A DNA stretch of 64,000 nt from an uncultured delta proteobacterium (GTDB lineage Bacteria; Desulfobacterota; Desulfobulbia; Desulfobulbales; Desulfocapsaceae): positions 62,001 through 126,000 of the forward strand of contig CAIQWD010000066.1 in the NCBI GenBank assembly GCA_903875445.1, read 5' to 3'. The position numbers and the translations under genes were made by a program. Each line of letters begins with the position of its first letter. Position 1 is the first letter of the stretch. Under the pieces are notes generated by a model. It ran no database searches, was not told the DNA's origin, and saw only the letters and a program-made list of their open reading frames with translations. Positions 8,341 to 20,000 of the stretch are shown one piece after another.

Positions 8341-9204
8341 TCCTTTGGCGTCAAAGTAATTCTCCAAAGAGCCTGAATATGGCAATCCACAGAGTGACCG
8401 AAGAACCTCAATACAGATCAACTCCAGGCGCCCAAACACTAAACCAAGGTCGCTCAGGGGAATATCCAAACGCCCATCGTGAACAAAGGTGCACCTTGAT
8501 CCGTAGAGTCGCCCAATCCCAAGCTTTTCTTTTACCTCAGCGGGCGGTCTATTCACTAGCGTGCCCACATAGTCGCTGATTGGTGCAATGTTGCTCGTGT
8601 CCTTCATGGGAAATATCTCTAGCATTGTCCAGAGATAAAGAAACTTCTCCTCGCCTGGGGAGACGAGCAGCGACTTTGCCAAGAATCGTGACATCAAGAG
8701 GAAGCGTACGTGTAACTCAGGCACTTGGCTGACTGACTTACGCATTTCGCTCAACGCGTCGGCTAAATCAGAAGATACTGCAATGGGATTCTTGCGCTGA
8801 ACCCATGCCTCCATGATCCATTTCTTTTCTTCCAGTAACCATCCTCTGTAAATTTGTTCAGAGAACAACGCTGGGTCGTAGATTACTGCCAGTTGAGCGA
8901 GGGCTGAGTCCAATTGATCTTCACAGAATCTCTTGGCCTTAAAGGGATCACTTTCATCGGTACGGACGGTTATCGAAATAAATGGACCATCGTTTAGCGC
9001 CAGCTTGCCGCTCCCGGCAATTGGTGCTTCTCGCCCGAAGGGGGTGATTCGACTCACCTGAAGTGGCACATCAAGAACACGCGGTCCTTTGAAGAACTCG
9101 ATTTTGACGGGGTCGCAAACTACTTTACGCGGTGCACGCTCAAGCAACGATGTCTGGTAGATGGCAGCAAACTTGAAATGGCTTCCCATGTTGAAGGCAC
9201 CTAA
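8280..9204 (-). mobile_element. Complete integron-type gene cassette
   Basis: A 925-bp unit bounded on the minus strand by G/TTAGGT (9205-9199) at its 5' end and by the attC at its 3' end, carrying one promoterless leftward gene that fills nearly all of it. These are the features of an integron mobile gene cassette. No integrase gene or attI site is recognisable in the window, so it is either a lone cassette inserted at a secondary site or the remains of a chromosomal array with the adjacent DJ-1 and phosphoesterase sequences. Confidence 0.7.
8335..9189 (-). CDS. HEPN-like cassette protein, function unknown
   Basis: Protein of 284 residues with no family I recognise over its full length. The C-terminal half (about 165-275) is helical and contains RCTFVH at 232-237, an R-x4-H motif of the kind that forms the active site of HEPN ribonucleases, in an Apea-like context (FLYLWTMLEIF ... 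YVGTLV ... GSRCTFVHDGRL). The N-terminal part is rich in beta-type sequence. The gene is the only cargo of a cassette: its ATG lies about 15 bp inside the boundary and its TAA lies in the attC R'' box. HEPN proteins in mobile DNA are often toxins or abortive-infection effectors; that role is inference here. No antitoxin-like gene is in the cassette. Confidence 0.7.
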   Translation of the reverse strand: MGSHFKFAAIYQTSLLERAPRKVVCDPVKIEFFKGPRVLDVPLQVSRITPFGREAPIAGSGKLALNDGPFISITVRTDESDPFKAKRFCEDQLDSALAQLAVIYDPALFSEQIYRGWLLEEKKWIMEAWVQRKNPIAVSSDLADALSEMRKSVSQVPELHVRFLLMSRFLAKSLLVSPGEEKFLYLWTMLEIFPMKDTSNIAPISDYVGTLVNRPPAEVKEKLGIGRLYGSRCTFVHDGRLDIPLSDLGLVFGRLELICIEVLRSLCGLPYSGSLENYFDAKGT

Positions 9205-9205
9205 C

Positions 9206-9712
9206 TAAGTAATTGTGAAGTTCTGTACAACAAGCACCTCCCCAAGGGGCTGTAATGGTTTATCAATTCTAATTGAAATGCGGAGCAAGGGAGGTTTTGC
9301 TCCATCAAAAAAGTCTTAACGCACTAAAACTGCATATAAATCAGTTGACTGGGATTTTGCAAGTTGTTAGTTCAATCCTTCTGCATAGCATGCAAAATTA
9401 TGATGAATAGCAAAAAATAGGATAACTCCATACGCGAATTGATCCAGGTCTCTTGCAGATCTGTAGCAGATTACGGTGACAGGAGGTTGGGTAAAGAGAG
9501 CTGAGTAAAAGGAAATATTAGAAGGTTCCATAACCCGGAGTTTGGAAGAATACGCAATCTTTCAAGGTAGCCTTGACCGTTCGCCGCACCACCTTTTTCG
9601 ATATATATTGAGTCTGTAGCCAGGCCTGGTATAGTCCGGGACAACATAAAATTTGCCTGTCTCGATATGTTCAATTTGGAAAAATTTCAATCCCTTTCCG
9701 GTAAGATTCGCT
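9206..9712. other. Non-coding gap upstream of rhlE-like gene
   Basis: No credible gene. It contains one hairpin (9282-9288 GGAGCAA paired with 9297-9303 TTGCTCC) without a T-run, and otherwise AT-rich sequence that probably includes the leader of the downstream RNA-helicase gene. No second attC was found next to the cassette boundary. Confidence 0.5.
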
Positions 9713-11092
9713 ATGTCCTTCTCTTCCCTCGGTCTTTCTGAACCTCTTCTTCGTGCCCTTGATGAACAAGGATATACCGGTCCTACTCCGGTTCAGCTCC
9801 ATGCGATCCCCGCCGTTCTCTCGGGGAGAGATGTTATGGCCGCAGCTCAGACCGGAACAGGGAAAACTGCTGCTTTTGCACTGCCGCTTTTGCAAAGGCT
9901 TGCCGGTGGTCCGAGGACAAAGGCGAATCACATCCGCGCCCTGGTGCTGGTACCGACCCGCGAGTTGGCGATGCAGGTTGCCGAGGCTATTGCCGTTTAT
10001 GGCAAGTATCTGGTGCTCAGGACGGGTGTTGTCTACGGTGGGGTGAAGATCAACCCGCAGATGATGAAACTGCGCAGCGGCATCGATATTCTGGTTGCGA
10101 CGCCGGGCCGCTTGCTCGATCTTCACCGGCAGAATGCCGTCAAGTTTTCGCAGGTGGAGACGCTGGTGCTCGATGAAGCGGACCGGATGCTCGACCTGGG
10201 ATTTATGGACGAGATAGACAAGATCCTCGGCCTGTTGCCGAAAAGGCGACAGAGTTTGCTTTTTTCAGCGACTTTTCCGAGTGCCATCCGTACACTCGCC
10301 GACAAGCTACTGCAAAGACCGGTACAGATAGAAGTTGACCCGCAAAACTCGGCGGCCAAGAGCGTGGAGCAGGTAATCTACGAGGTCGATAAGAGCAAAA
10401 AGGCGGATCTCCTCTGTCACCTGCTTCAGAACAATGACTGGCAACAGGTACTGGTCTTCACCGGCACCAGGATCGGTGTCGATCGGTTGGTGCAGAAACT
10501 GGCCGACAAAGGTATCTCCGCCTTGGCGATTCACGGTGATAAAAGTCAGGGCTTACGTACCCGCGCCCTGGCCGATTTTAAGGCAAACTCCATCCGTGTC
10601 CTGGTTGCCACCGATATCGCCTCGCGGGGTATCGATATCAGCGAGCTTTCTCATGTTATCAATATCGATCTGCCGAAAGTTGCCGAAGACTACATTCATC
10701 GTATCGGTCGCACCGGCCGTGCCGGTTTGCAAGGTGTAGCAATTTCTCTGGTCAGTGCCGATGAGGTCAACCTGCTGTCGGCAATCGAGACGCTCATCCG
10801 TAAGCTTCTGGTGCGCGAGGTTGTTGCTGGTTTTATTGCAAAACATAGTGTGCCACTCACCTGCCTTATGAAGGCGCGTCCGAAGAAACCCAAGAAGCCG
10901 AAGCAGGAACAACCGCCGCCTCAAGTTGACCATGAAAAACCCGCTGGTGATGGCACGAGTGTCCATCGCAAACCGCGGAAAGGCGGCGAGGGACAGGACG
11001 ATGAAAAATTGCATGGGGCTACGGATGGCAGGAGACATCAAAGAAGCTCAAATAACCCTGCATCGACACGGGCAAAGAAAAAAGGCCATTGA
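9713..11092 (+). CDS. rhlE: DEAD-box RNA helicase, RhlE-like
   Basis: ATP-dependent RNA helicase of 459 residues acting in RNA remodelling, RNA decay or ribosome assembly. Motifs in order: Q motif GYTGPTPVQ, Walker [26 protein letters not shown], and [12 protein letters not shown]. The C-terminal 90 residues are a basic, low-complexity tail ([11 protein letters not shown] onward) typical for RhlE-type RNA binding. The ATG at 9713 ([13 protein letters not shown]) matches the family N-terminus, so upstream in-frame codons are excluded. It is followed after 112 bp by a SNF2 helicase gene on the same strand. Cold- or stress-induction is common in the family but no cold-shock element was identified. 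Confidence 0.93.
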   Translation: MSFSSLGLSEPLLRALDEQGYTGPTPVQLHAIPAVLSGRDVMAAAQTGTGKTAAFALPLLQRLAGGPRTKANHIRALVLVPTRELAMQVAEAIAVYGKYLVLRTGVVYGGVKINPQMMKLRSGIDILVATPGRLLDLHRQNAVKFSQVETLVLDEADRMLDLGFMDEIDKILGLLPKRRQSLLFSATFPSAIRTLADKLLQRPVQIEVDPQNSAAKSVEQVIYEVDKSKKADLLCHLLQNNDWQQVLVFTGTRIGVDRLVQKLADKGISALAIHGDKSQGLRTRALADFKANSIRVLVATDIASRGIDISELSHVINIDLPKVAEDYIHRIGRTGRAGLQGVAISLVSADEVNLLSAIETLIRKLLVREVVAGFIAKHSVPLTCLMKARPKKPKKPKQEQPPPQVDHEKPAGDGTSVHRKPRKGGEGQDDEKLHGATDGRRHQRSSNNPASTRAKKKGH

Positions 11093-11204
11093 AAAAAGGT
11101 CCGGAGTGTGCTCAAGTTTTCATCCGTTGCCTCGTCCTTTTGTCACTTTGCCTTTGCTGCATGCAAGGTTGTAACCCGCCAAAATAATTTCCAAAGGACC
11201 TCCC

Positions 11205-13865
11205 ATGACTCCGCTGAAAATCGAAACCATTCGGCAGCTTGCCGACTCGCCGTTAATTTTTAAGCGCGGTGAATTTTTACAACGAAACGGTGCCTTTCGT
11301 CGCATCCCGGAACAATGCGGCAACGGCCGGCAGGTGTACGAGGTCGATGGCAACTACGGCAACTATCGCACGGAAATTGTCATGAATGGGGCGATCACCA
11401 CTCATTGCGATTGTCCCTATCCCGGACGCGGCTGCAAGCATGTCGTGGCCATCCTTCTTGAAATTTTTGAAAAACAGGGTACAGCAGGGGAGGTGCGAGG
11501 GGAAGTCGAGGTGGGGCAGGCCGATTTCCTGTCTGCCGCGGAGATCCGCGCCCAGGCCTTGGAGGATCGGCAGAAACGGGGACGGCAGGAGATCTTTCAA
11601 GTGATTCAGGGTGAGATGCTGAAAGGCGACCACCTAGTAACCACCACCAAGGGGCGCCAATACCAGGTAACTCTCCATGATCCACGGGCCGGAATCGGCC
11701 ATTGCTCCTGCCCGGATTTTCATTTCAACCAGCTGGGGACTTGCAAGCATCTGCATTTTCTCAGCGAATTCTTAGTGGAAAAAAAGGATTTCGCTAAGCG
11801 TCTCGATGGGGAAATCTTTCCCTATATCGATATCTTTTGGGATAGCGAAGCTGGTCGTCCTCGACTCTATCATGAACAGGAGAATGGCCGCATGGATGGC
11901 CGGCTCGCCGGGCTGCTGGCCGATCTCTTTGATGAACGGCAGCTTTTCCGGCAGGACGATGTCGCCGCCTTTATCCCGCATTTGGAAAAACTTGAGGAGT
12001 ATAAGCAGATTCGCGTGCAGGAACCGGTGCTGCGCAAACTGAACAATATCGCCATGGACATCGAGCTGCATCAAGCCGCTGCCGAGGCGCCGCCCGATTT
12101 TTCCCGCTTTCTTAAGATGGCACCCTATCCCTATCAGCAGGAGGGTATGCTGTTTGGCCTCCATAAAAAGGCGGTGCTGATCGGCGACGAGATGGGCCTT
12201 GGCAAGACCCTGCAGGCCATCGGTCTGTGTGTCGCCAAGAAGGAGATTTTCGGCTTCAAAAAGGTGCTGGTGGTCACCCTCAGCTCTCTGAAGCGTCAGT
12301 GGCAGCGGGAGATCGAGAACTTCACCGAAGAAAAGGCCTGCATCGTTGCCGGGTCCTCCAAGACGCGCAAAGAGCAGTACCAGCGCGACCCCGGTCTGTT
12401 CAAGATCACCAATTATGAGGCGGTTCTCCGGGATGTCACCATTATCTCAAGGTTCAAGCCGGATGTCATTGTTCTCGACGAGGCGCAACGGATCAAAAAC
12501 TTCGAGACCAAAACGGCGGAGGCGGTCAACAGCCTGCCACGCCAGCATGCCGTCATCCTCACCGGCACGCCGCTTGAGAACAAGCTCGAAGATGTCTACT
12601 CGTTGATGCAGTTTCTCGATCCCGATCTGCTCAGCCCCTTGTGGCGGTTTGCCGCCGACCACTTTCTCCTTAATCGCCGGAAAAAAGGAGATATCCTCGG
12701 CTATGTGGGCCTTGATGAATTGCACAAAAAGTTGCAGCCTCTTGTCATCCGCCGCCGCAAGGAAGAGGTACTCGACCAGTTGCCTGAGCTGATCGTCAAT
12801 AACTACTACATCGATCTGTTCCAGGAGCAGGCGGAAATCCACGCCGGCTTTTCGCAGCTTCTGCTTCCCCTCCTCAACAAGAAATTCCTCACTCCGATGG
12901 ATATCCGCCGTATCCAGACCCTGCTGCTGAAGATGCGGCAGGTCTGCGATTCCACCTATCTGATCGACCGGGAAACCAATATCTCGCCGAAGCTTAGCGA
13001 ACTCGCGACCATTATGGAGGAAGTGGTCATCGCCAATGGTCGCAAGGTGGTGATCTTCAGCGAATGGACGACCATGAACATGCTGATCGGCAAGCAGCTT
13101 TCCCGCGCCGGCATAGCCTTTGTCGAGTTGTCAGGCAAGGTGCCGGTGGAAAAGCGGCAGCTGTTGATCGACGAATTCACCAATAATCCCAACTGCAAGG
13201 TGTTCCTGTCGTCCGATGCCGGCGGCACCGGCTTGAATCTCCAGGCAGCCGATTGCGTCGTCAATTTCGAGTTGCCCTGGAATCCGGCAAAGCTCAATCA
13301 GCGAATTGGCCGGATCAACCGGATCGGCCAGAAGAGCCAGTGCATCAATGTCATCAACCTGATAGCCAAACAGAGCATCGAAGAGCGGATTATGGCCGGG
13401 ATCAAGCTGAAGGAAGATCTCTTTCGCGGGGTTTTTGACGGCGGCATGGACGAGGTGCTCTTCTCCCGGGAAAAACGCCAGGAAATGGTCAACCGTCTGC
13501 GGGAGATGATCGGCGAACAGGAGGCCGCGCCGATTGTCCAGTCGCTGCCCGCCGAAGAGCTGGCGGAGGACACACCGCATTTCCTCAACCCGGAGGTTCT
13601 CAACAAAGAAGTTGATTATCTCGGCGAGGAGACCTTGGAAAATCTTACCGAGTCATCGGAATCCGAAGACCGCGAAGAAGCGATGGAACAACACTCGACC
13701 GAGAAAATGGAAGAGGTCCTGAATCAGGGCATGGGCTTTATCAGCGGTCTTTTGGAGATGGCTATCGGCAAAAAACTGGGGCTTGGCGGAGCGGGGGAGA
13801 AGATGGTGACCCTTGATAAAAAAACCGGGGAAGTGACGCTGAAATTTACTCTGCCGTGGTTTTAG
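11205..13865 (+). CDS. SNF2-family helicase with two SWIM zinc fingers
   Basis: DNA-dependent ATPase/translocase of 886 residues. The N-terminus carries two SWIM-type fingers: C68-x-C70 with C77-x-H79 (GCKH), and C167-x-C169 with C180-x-H182 (TCKH). The SNF2 core follows with Walker A DEMGLGKT (328-335), DEAQRIKNFETK, LTGTPLENKLEDVYSLM, and the C-terminal helicase domain with SSDAGGTGLNLQAAD and LNQRIGRINRIGQ. An acidic stretch near 800-845 and a short C-terminal tail close the protein. Bacterial SWIM-SNF2 proteins are common but their task is poorly known; DNA repair or chromosome remodelling is inferred. A perfect hairpin lies between this gene and the convergent malic enzyme gene. Confidence 0.93.
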   Translation: MTPLKIETIRQLADSPLIFKRGEFLQRNGAFRRIPEQCGNGRQVYEVDGNYGNYRTEIVMNGAITTHCDCPYPGRGCKHVVAILLEIFEKQGTAGEVRGEVEVGQADFLSAAEIRAQALEDRQKRGRQEIFQVIQGEMLKGDHLVTTTKGRQYQVTLHDPRAGIGHCSCPDFHFNQLGTCKHLHFLSEFLVEKKDFAKRLDGEIFPYIDIFWDSEAGRPRLYHEQENGRMDGRLAGLLADLFDERQLFRQDDVAAFIPHLEKLEEYKQIRVQEPVLRKLNNIAMDIELHQAAAEAPPDFSRFLKMAPYPYQQEGMLFGLHKKAVLIGDEMGLGKTLQAIGLCVAKKEIFGFKKVLVVTLSSLKRQWQREIENFTEEKACIVAGSSKTRKEQYQRDPGLFKITNYEAVLRDVTIISRFKPDVIVLDEAQRIKNFETKTAEAVNSLPRQHAVILTGTPLENKLEDVYSLMQFLDPDLLSPLWRFAADHFLLNRRKKGDILGYVGLDELHKKLQPLVIRRRKEEVLDQLPELIVNNYYIDLFQEQAEIHAGFSQLLLPLLNKKFLTPMDIRRIQTLLLKMRQVCDSTYLIDRETNISPKLSELATIMEEVVIANGRKVVIFSEWTTMNMLIGKQLSRAGIAFVELSGKVPVEKRQLLIDEFTNNPNCKVFLSSDAGGTGLNLQAADCVVNFELPWNPAKLNQRIGRINRIGQKSQCINVINLIAKQSIEERIMAGIKLKEDLFRGVFDGGMDEVLFSREKRQEMVNRLREMIGEQEAAPIVQSLPAEELAEDTPHFLNPEVLNKEVDYLGEETLENLTESSESEDREEAMEQHSTEKMEEVLNQGMGFISGLLEMAIGKKLGLGGAGEKMVTLDKKTGEVTLKFTLPWF

Positions 13866-13902
13866 GTCTACTTTTTCTGGTACTGGAAGGTACAGAACGC
13901 CC

Positions 13903-13936
13903 TCCGGGAAAAGCACAGGTTGCTGCTTTTCCCGGA
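13903..13936. terminator. Bidirectional hairpin between convergent genes
   Basis: TCCGGGAAAAGCA (13903-13915) pairs perfectly with TGCTTTTCCCGGA (13924-13936) around an 8-base loop. It lies just after the SNF2 stop and just before the malic enzyme stop. No long T-run follows on either strand, so termination efficiency is uncertain. Confidence 0.6.
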
Positions 13937-13949
13937 AAGGATAGAGCGA

Positions 13950-16271
<2,322 letters not shown>

Positions 16272-16841
16272 GTGGCCGGCATTCAGGTCATTCGGCGGCT
16301 ATCAACGCTGATAATTGCTGTTGTATTCCTTTTTTTACCGGGATGTGCGCCAAAGGTTCAGGTTGTGTACATGCCCCAGCAAAGACAAATCCCCGTTGCT
16401 GAAAAATCGGTCGCAGACAAAGAAAACATGCTGCTTCTGAAACGTCATTATCAACAATGGCGGGGTACACCCTACGTCGATGGCGGGATGTCGACTTCGG
16501 GGATCGATTGTTCGGGTTATACCGTTCTTGCCTATCGGAATTTGTTTGGGCTTTCATTGCCGAGAACCGCCGGAGAACAGGCTGAAAGCGGACGGGAAGT
16601 CGCAAGGGCTTCGTTAAAAAGCGGTGACCTGGTTTTTTTCAATACGGGGCGATCGAAGAAACATGTGGGAATTTATCTTGCCGATGACCAGTTTATCCAC
16701 GCATCCCTTTCTAAAGGGGTGACACTTTCCAGTCTCGACGACTCCTACTGGCAGGAAAAATATTGGCAGGCCAGACGCTTGCAGGCACCGCCGGCCCAAG
16801 AAAAGGCAAACGGCAGCACCGTTGCAACGTACCGTCGGTAG
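16272..16841 (+). CDS. NlpC/P60 lipoprotein endopeptidase
   Basis: Cell-wall D,L-endopeptidase-type cysteine peptidase of 189 residues. A lipobox LPGC ends the signal peptide (lipidated C25). The catalytic triad is C80 in SGIDCSGYT, H131 in KKHVGIYL and H143 in FIHAS, as in Spr/MepS-like enzymes that cut peptidoglycan cross-links. The reading frame has only a GTG start at 16272; nearby ATGs are in other frames and end quickly. The RBS is weak. The next gene (OmpV-like) follows after 77 bp, suggesting a shared envelope-related unit. Confidence 0.85.
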   Translation: MAGIQVIRRLSTLIIAVVFLFLPGCAPKVQVVYMPQQRQIPVAEKSVADKENMLLLKRHYQQWRGTPYVDGGMSTSGIDCSGYTVLAYRNLFGLSLPRTAGEQAESGREVARASLKSGDLVFFNTGRSKKHVGIYLADDQFIHASLSKGVTLSSLDDSYWQEKYWQARRLQAPPAQEKANGSTVATYRR

Positions 16842-16918
16842 AAAAGAGAGTGTTCCGGGCCAAGGGCGAAGCGCCTGGCCAGCTGCTGCAGTCCCCACCA
16901 TTATCCGAGAGGTTGCGA

Positions 16919-17779
16919 ATGAACATCAAAGCAGGAGGTTTTCTCGCCGGACTGTTGACGGCATCTCTCTTGTGGTCGGCGGTGTGCGCCGGTGAGTCAA
17001 CTGCGCCGCAGGGAGAAAAACTGCCCCTCTACGAATACGGAATTGTCGGCCTGGCGGCCCGCGTTCCCCACTATTCCGGGTCGGATGAATATCAAACCTA
17101 TGCCTTTCCCATCCCCTATTTCGTCTACCGGGGAGAAATCCTCAAAGCCGACAAGGAAGGGGTTCGCGGCATATTCTGGCGATATAAGCAATTTGAGACC
17201 GACATCTCCCTGGCCGGCAACCCCCCGGCAGGCGATGATACTGTCAGAAAGGGTATGGCCGACCTCAACGCCATCTTCGAGGTTGGTCCGGCTTTAAACT
17301 ACTATTTTTTCGAATACGGCGAGCGGGATTCCTTCTTTTTCCAGGCCACCTTGCGGGCGGCTTTTTCCGTTGATTTCAGCAGTGGTCTGGAAATCGAACA
17401 TCAAGGATATGTATCCGATCTGTCATTTATTTTCAGGGATTCAAGGATCTTCAGGGAGCAAAAGATCCGCTTTCATGTAAGTACCGGGGTAAGATTTGCC
17501 GATGCCGCAATGAACAGCTATTTCTATGAGGTTTCCCAGGCAGATGTTACGCCGAATCGTGGCTACTATCAGGCGGAAGGAGGATATGGTGGTTTACAGG
17601 TGTCGGGCAGTATCACCAAGGAGTTGACCCCTAATTTCTCGGTGAGCTGTTACGGGCGGTGGATAAATATCGACGGGGCGGTGTATGCAGACAGTCCCCT
17701 CGTCAGTATCCATAACAATTATATCGCCGGCGCTATGCTGGTCTGGAAATTTGGGGAGTCGGAAAGCCGGGAACCATAA
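16919..17779 (+). CDS. MipA/OmpV family outer-membrane protein
   Basis: Outer-membrane beta-barrel of 286 residues with a signal peptide (about 1-24, AVCAG). It has the family's opening pattern (YGIVGLAARVPHYSGSDEY, then FPIPYFVYRGE) and ends in alternating strands with a late aromatic (VWKF). MipA/OmpV proteins scaffold peptidoglycan enzymes or act as porins, which agrees with the NlpC/P60 hydrolase gene just upstream. The ATG at 16919 is chosen because it begins the signal peptide and follows GAGAGG; the longer frame upstream overlaps the NlpC gene. Confidence 0.85.
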   Translation: MNIKAGGFLAGLLTASLLWSAVCAGESTAPQGEKLPLYEYGIVGLAARVPHYSGSDEYQTYAFPIPYFVYRGEILKADKEGVRGIFWRYKQFETDISLAGNPPAGDDTVRKGMADLNAIFEVGPALNYYFFEYGERDSFFFQATLRAAFSVDFSSGLEIEHQGYVSDLSFIFRDSRIFREQKIRFHVSTGVRFADAAMNSYFYEVSQADVTPNRGYYQAEGGYGGLQVSGSITKELTPNFSVSCYGRWINIDGAVYADSPLVSIHNNYIAGAMLVWKFGESESREP

Positions 17780-17820
17780 TCAATGGGCGACCAGCCGGCG
17801 GTCGGCTGCTCGCCTGCCGG

Positions 17821-18291
17821 TCAGCCGGCAAAAATAAAGAATTTCCGCATGACGAAGTTAATCATCACCGCCGTAAAAATATTGGCGACAAAGGCGTAGG
17901 TGGTAAGAAGTCCGAAACGTCTGATAAGAAGGCCCATCAACATCGTACCAAGGAAGGCGGCAACGCCCGAGACCGCATAAAAGAGAAGGATCTCAATAAT
18001 GACAGGATATTTCCCGCCCTGAAAGACGAAGAGAATGTTGAGGATATAGGCCACCATATTGGCAAAGAGAAAGGCAATGAAGTTACCGATCATTGAGTTG
18101 CGAGCCCTGGTGGTATCATTGATTTTGTGGATGGTCAGGTTGAAGAACCGCACCGCATGATCTCTCTCCTGCAGGGATGGGAAGATTTTCCAGGCGATGA
18201 AATGAAATATGACGATATGGGTAACGGTGGAGAGGCCACCCGCCAAGGCGTATTTAATGAATTGAAGGACCGCAGGGTTATTTATGGTCAT
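17821..18291 (-). CDS. GtrA-like membrane protein
   Basis: Small integral membrane protein of 156 residues with four hydrophobic helices and the family signature FIKYALAGGLSTVTH at the N-terminus and NFVMRKFFIF at the C-terminus. GtrA proteins are thought to help flip polyprenyl-linked sugars for glycosylation of lipids or surface polymers. A 25-residue polar loop separates helices one and two. It lies 120 bp downstream of an epimerase-like gene on the same strand, which would fit a glycan-related unit, though the pair is not tightly linked. Confidence 0.85.
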   Translation of the reverse strand: MTINNPAVLQFIKYALAGGLSTVTHIVIFHFIAWKIFPSLQERDHAVRFFNLTIHKINDTTRARNSMIGNFIAFLFANMVAYILNILFVFQGGKYPVIIEILLFYAVSGVAAFLGTMLMGLLIRRFGLLTTYAFVANIFTAVMINFVMRKFFIFAG

Positions 18292-18411
18292 GGTTTTGGC
18301 TTCCGGTGTGAATTATCGGAGAAGAATATCCTGATGCTTGACAAAGTGGTTGTCTATACCAGATACGGCAGGGAAAAACCAGTCGGGATTCTGGGTTCAC
18401 AGCAGTAAAAC

Positions 18412-19545
18412 CTATTTCCTTTGCATGTCGGGAAAGGGACCAATACCCCGGGTGTGGACTGAGTCAAGTAAAAATTCGGGGTTGGTAGCAAAGGTCTTGG
18501 CCACGGATTTTTCTTTGCCGATGGTTTCATTATAGGTTGTTATCAGATTTTCATGGCTCCAGCGGGTGAGGTAGTAGATCACCAGTTCCGGCAGCCGGGT
18601 GAAAATCGTCTCCTCCGGCATGGGGTCGAGGAACGAGGAGTCCTGGAGTTTTTTGGTGGAAAGCGTTTGCGGTTTGTAAAAACTGTCGAGAAACATCAAT
18701 TCCGGAGGCAGGGTCGCCTTCAGGCCGATCTTGCGCAGCAATTGGAGGAGGGCTTTTATCACTGTTCTGCCGCTGTTTGCCAACCAATAGGGGATGTAAA
18801 TTTCTTTTGGCAGGGTGAGTTGCAGATAGGATTTGATGGTGAGAATGAGGGTCGCCAGATCGACCGGTTCCCTATCCACGAAATTGTAGGTGGCACCGCT
18901 GAATTCAGCCCTGTTTTCCAGCATATGATGGATGAGAAACGGCAGTTTTCTGGCATTACTATAGGAGTGGAAGGTGTTTTTTTTGGTGAAGAGGACAGGC
19001 ATTGATTCGTCGGCAATGGAGAAAAACAGGCGGTGAAAGCCCTGGATTTTATGATCGTGGGCACCGTAGACGATAGCCAGGCGAATGCAGGAGTAGTCCA
19101 GGCCCTCTTTTTCGGACATGCACTTTAGAGTCATTTCCGCCATGAGTTTCGATTTGGCGTAGTTGCTTAAGCGGGGAGAGAGGGCCAGGGTGTCTTCTTC
19201 CCGGAGGTTTTCGCCGGCCGGCAAGGCGGCGGCGGAACTGATGTGGATATAAGGAATGGCAAGGGCGTTGGCGGCTCTGGCAAGACTTATCGGTCCGAGA
19301 TAATTGACCTCGTAAGCCAGCAGGTTGTCCGAGCCGAGACTCGCCATCGCCGCATTGATAACGAAGTCCGGCTTGACATTGGCCAGGTAGCTGCGGATAT
19401 CAGACTCCTCCCGGAGGGTAACTTTTTTGCTGCTTGGCGCCCGAATATCGACGCTGTCGGGAAAATACGTCTTATAAAAATTGACGATTGTACCGCCGAT
19501 CAAACCGGAGCCGCCGATCAATACGCCTATTTTCTTTTCACCCAT
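18412..19545 (-). CDS. NAD-dependent epimerase/dehydratase-like (extended SDR)
   Basis: Extended short-chain dehydrogenase of 377 residues. The N-terminal Rossmann loop reads GVLIGGSGLIGG, the catalytic Ser region is IHISSAAALP and the YxxxK motif is YAKSK. A C-terminal substrate domain of about 200 residues follows (FVDREPVDLATLI ... PYWLANSGRTVIKAL), similar to nucleotide-sugar epimerases or 3-beta-HSD-like members. The exact substrate is not clear. A GtrA-like gene follows, consistent with surface-sugar metabolism. A small gene precedes it. Confidence 0.82.
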   Translation of the reverse strand: MGEKKIGVLIGGSGLIGGTIVNFYKTYFPDSVDIRAPSSKKVTLREESDIRSYLANVKPDFVINAAMASLGSDNLLAYEVNYLGPISLARAANALAIPYIHISSAAALPAGENLREEDTLALSPRLSNYAKSKLMAEMTLKCMSEKEGLDYSCIRLAIVYGAHDHKIQGFHRLFFSIADESMPVLFTKKNTFHSYSNARKLPFLIHHMLENRAEFSGATYNFVDREPVDLATLILTIKSYLQLTLPKEIYIPYWLANSGRTVIKALLQLLRKIGLKATLPPELMFLDSFYKPQTLSTKKLQDSSFLDPMPEETIFTRLPELVIYYLTRWSHENLITTYNETIGKEKSVAKTFATNPEFLLDSVHTRGIGPFPDMQRK

Positions 19546-19593
19546 CTCTTGCCTCAGGTTCCTTGCATTACGGGAATTGAAATCGATATGGGG

Positions 19594-19761
19594 TTATTCT
19601 TCTTTTTTAATCTCCCGAATGGTTACATTCGAGCCGTGGGACGCCTGAACACACCTTGATTTATAAAGAATTTGCATCTGCTGCAAAGCCTGCTCGATGG
19701 TTTCGCCATCTTCAAGGTCGTAGTGTTCGGTTGTGTCGATTTTGTCTTGCGGGATATCCAT
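19594..19761 (-). CDS. Small hypothetical protein
   Basis: A 55-residue acidic, soluble protein starting MDIPQDKIDTTEHYDLEDG, with no recognised family. The start at 19761 has AAGGAG seven bases upstream, which is the main evidence that it is expressed; an upstream in-frame ATG lacks such a site. One cysteine (KSRCVQAS) and no membrane segment. It is on the same strand as, and 48 bp upstream of, the SDR gene, so it may be co-transcribed. Confidence 0.55.
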   Translation of the reverse strand: MDIPQDKIDTTEHYDLEDGETIEQALQQMQILYKSRCVQASHGSNVTIREIKKEE

Positions 19762-20000
19762 AAGTACTCCTTGGTTGGGGAAAAGGCTCATTCGAATGTT
19801 TCAGCAAAGAGTACGAATTTGCAATTCAGTTATCAACCCTTATTTTTGCTCGACGTGGCATAATGTCGTGACTTGGGTGGAGAGGATTGTTAATTAATGC
19901 ATGTTTTCCTTGCAGCCGGCGCTCAACATGCTACCTTGGGATGAAGAGTTGGAAATGGTGATTATAAGGGTGGCCCGACGCGGGTTCTTGCGAGTTGCTC

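Noticed and set aside
9471-9674. Minus-strand 67-codon frame upstream of the rhlE-like gene
   Set aside because: No RBS, no family, and it overlaps the likely leader of the opposite-strand gene.
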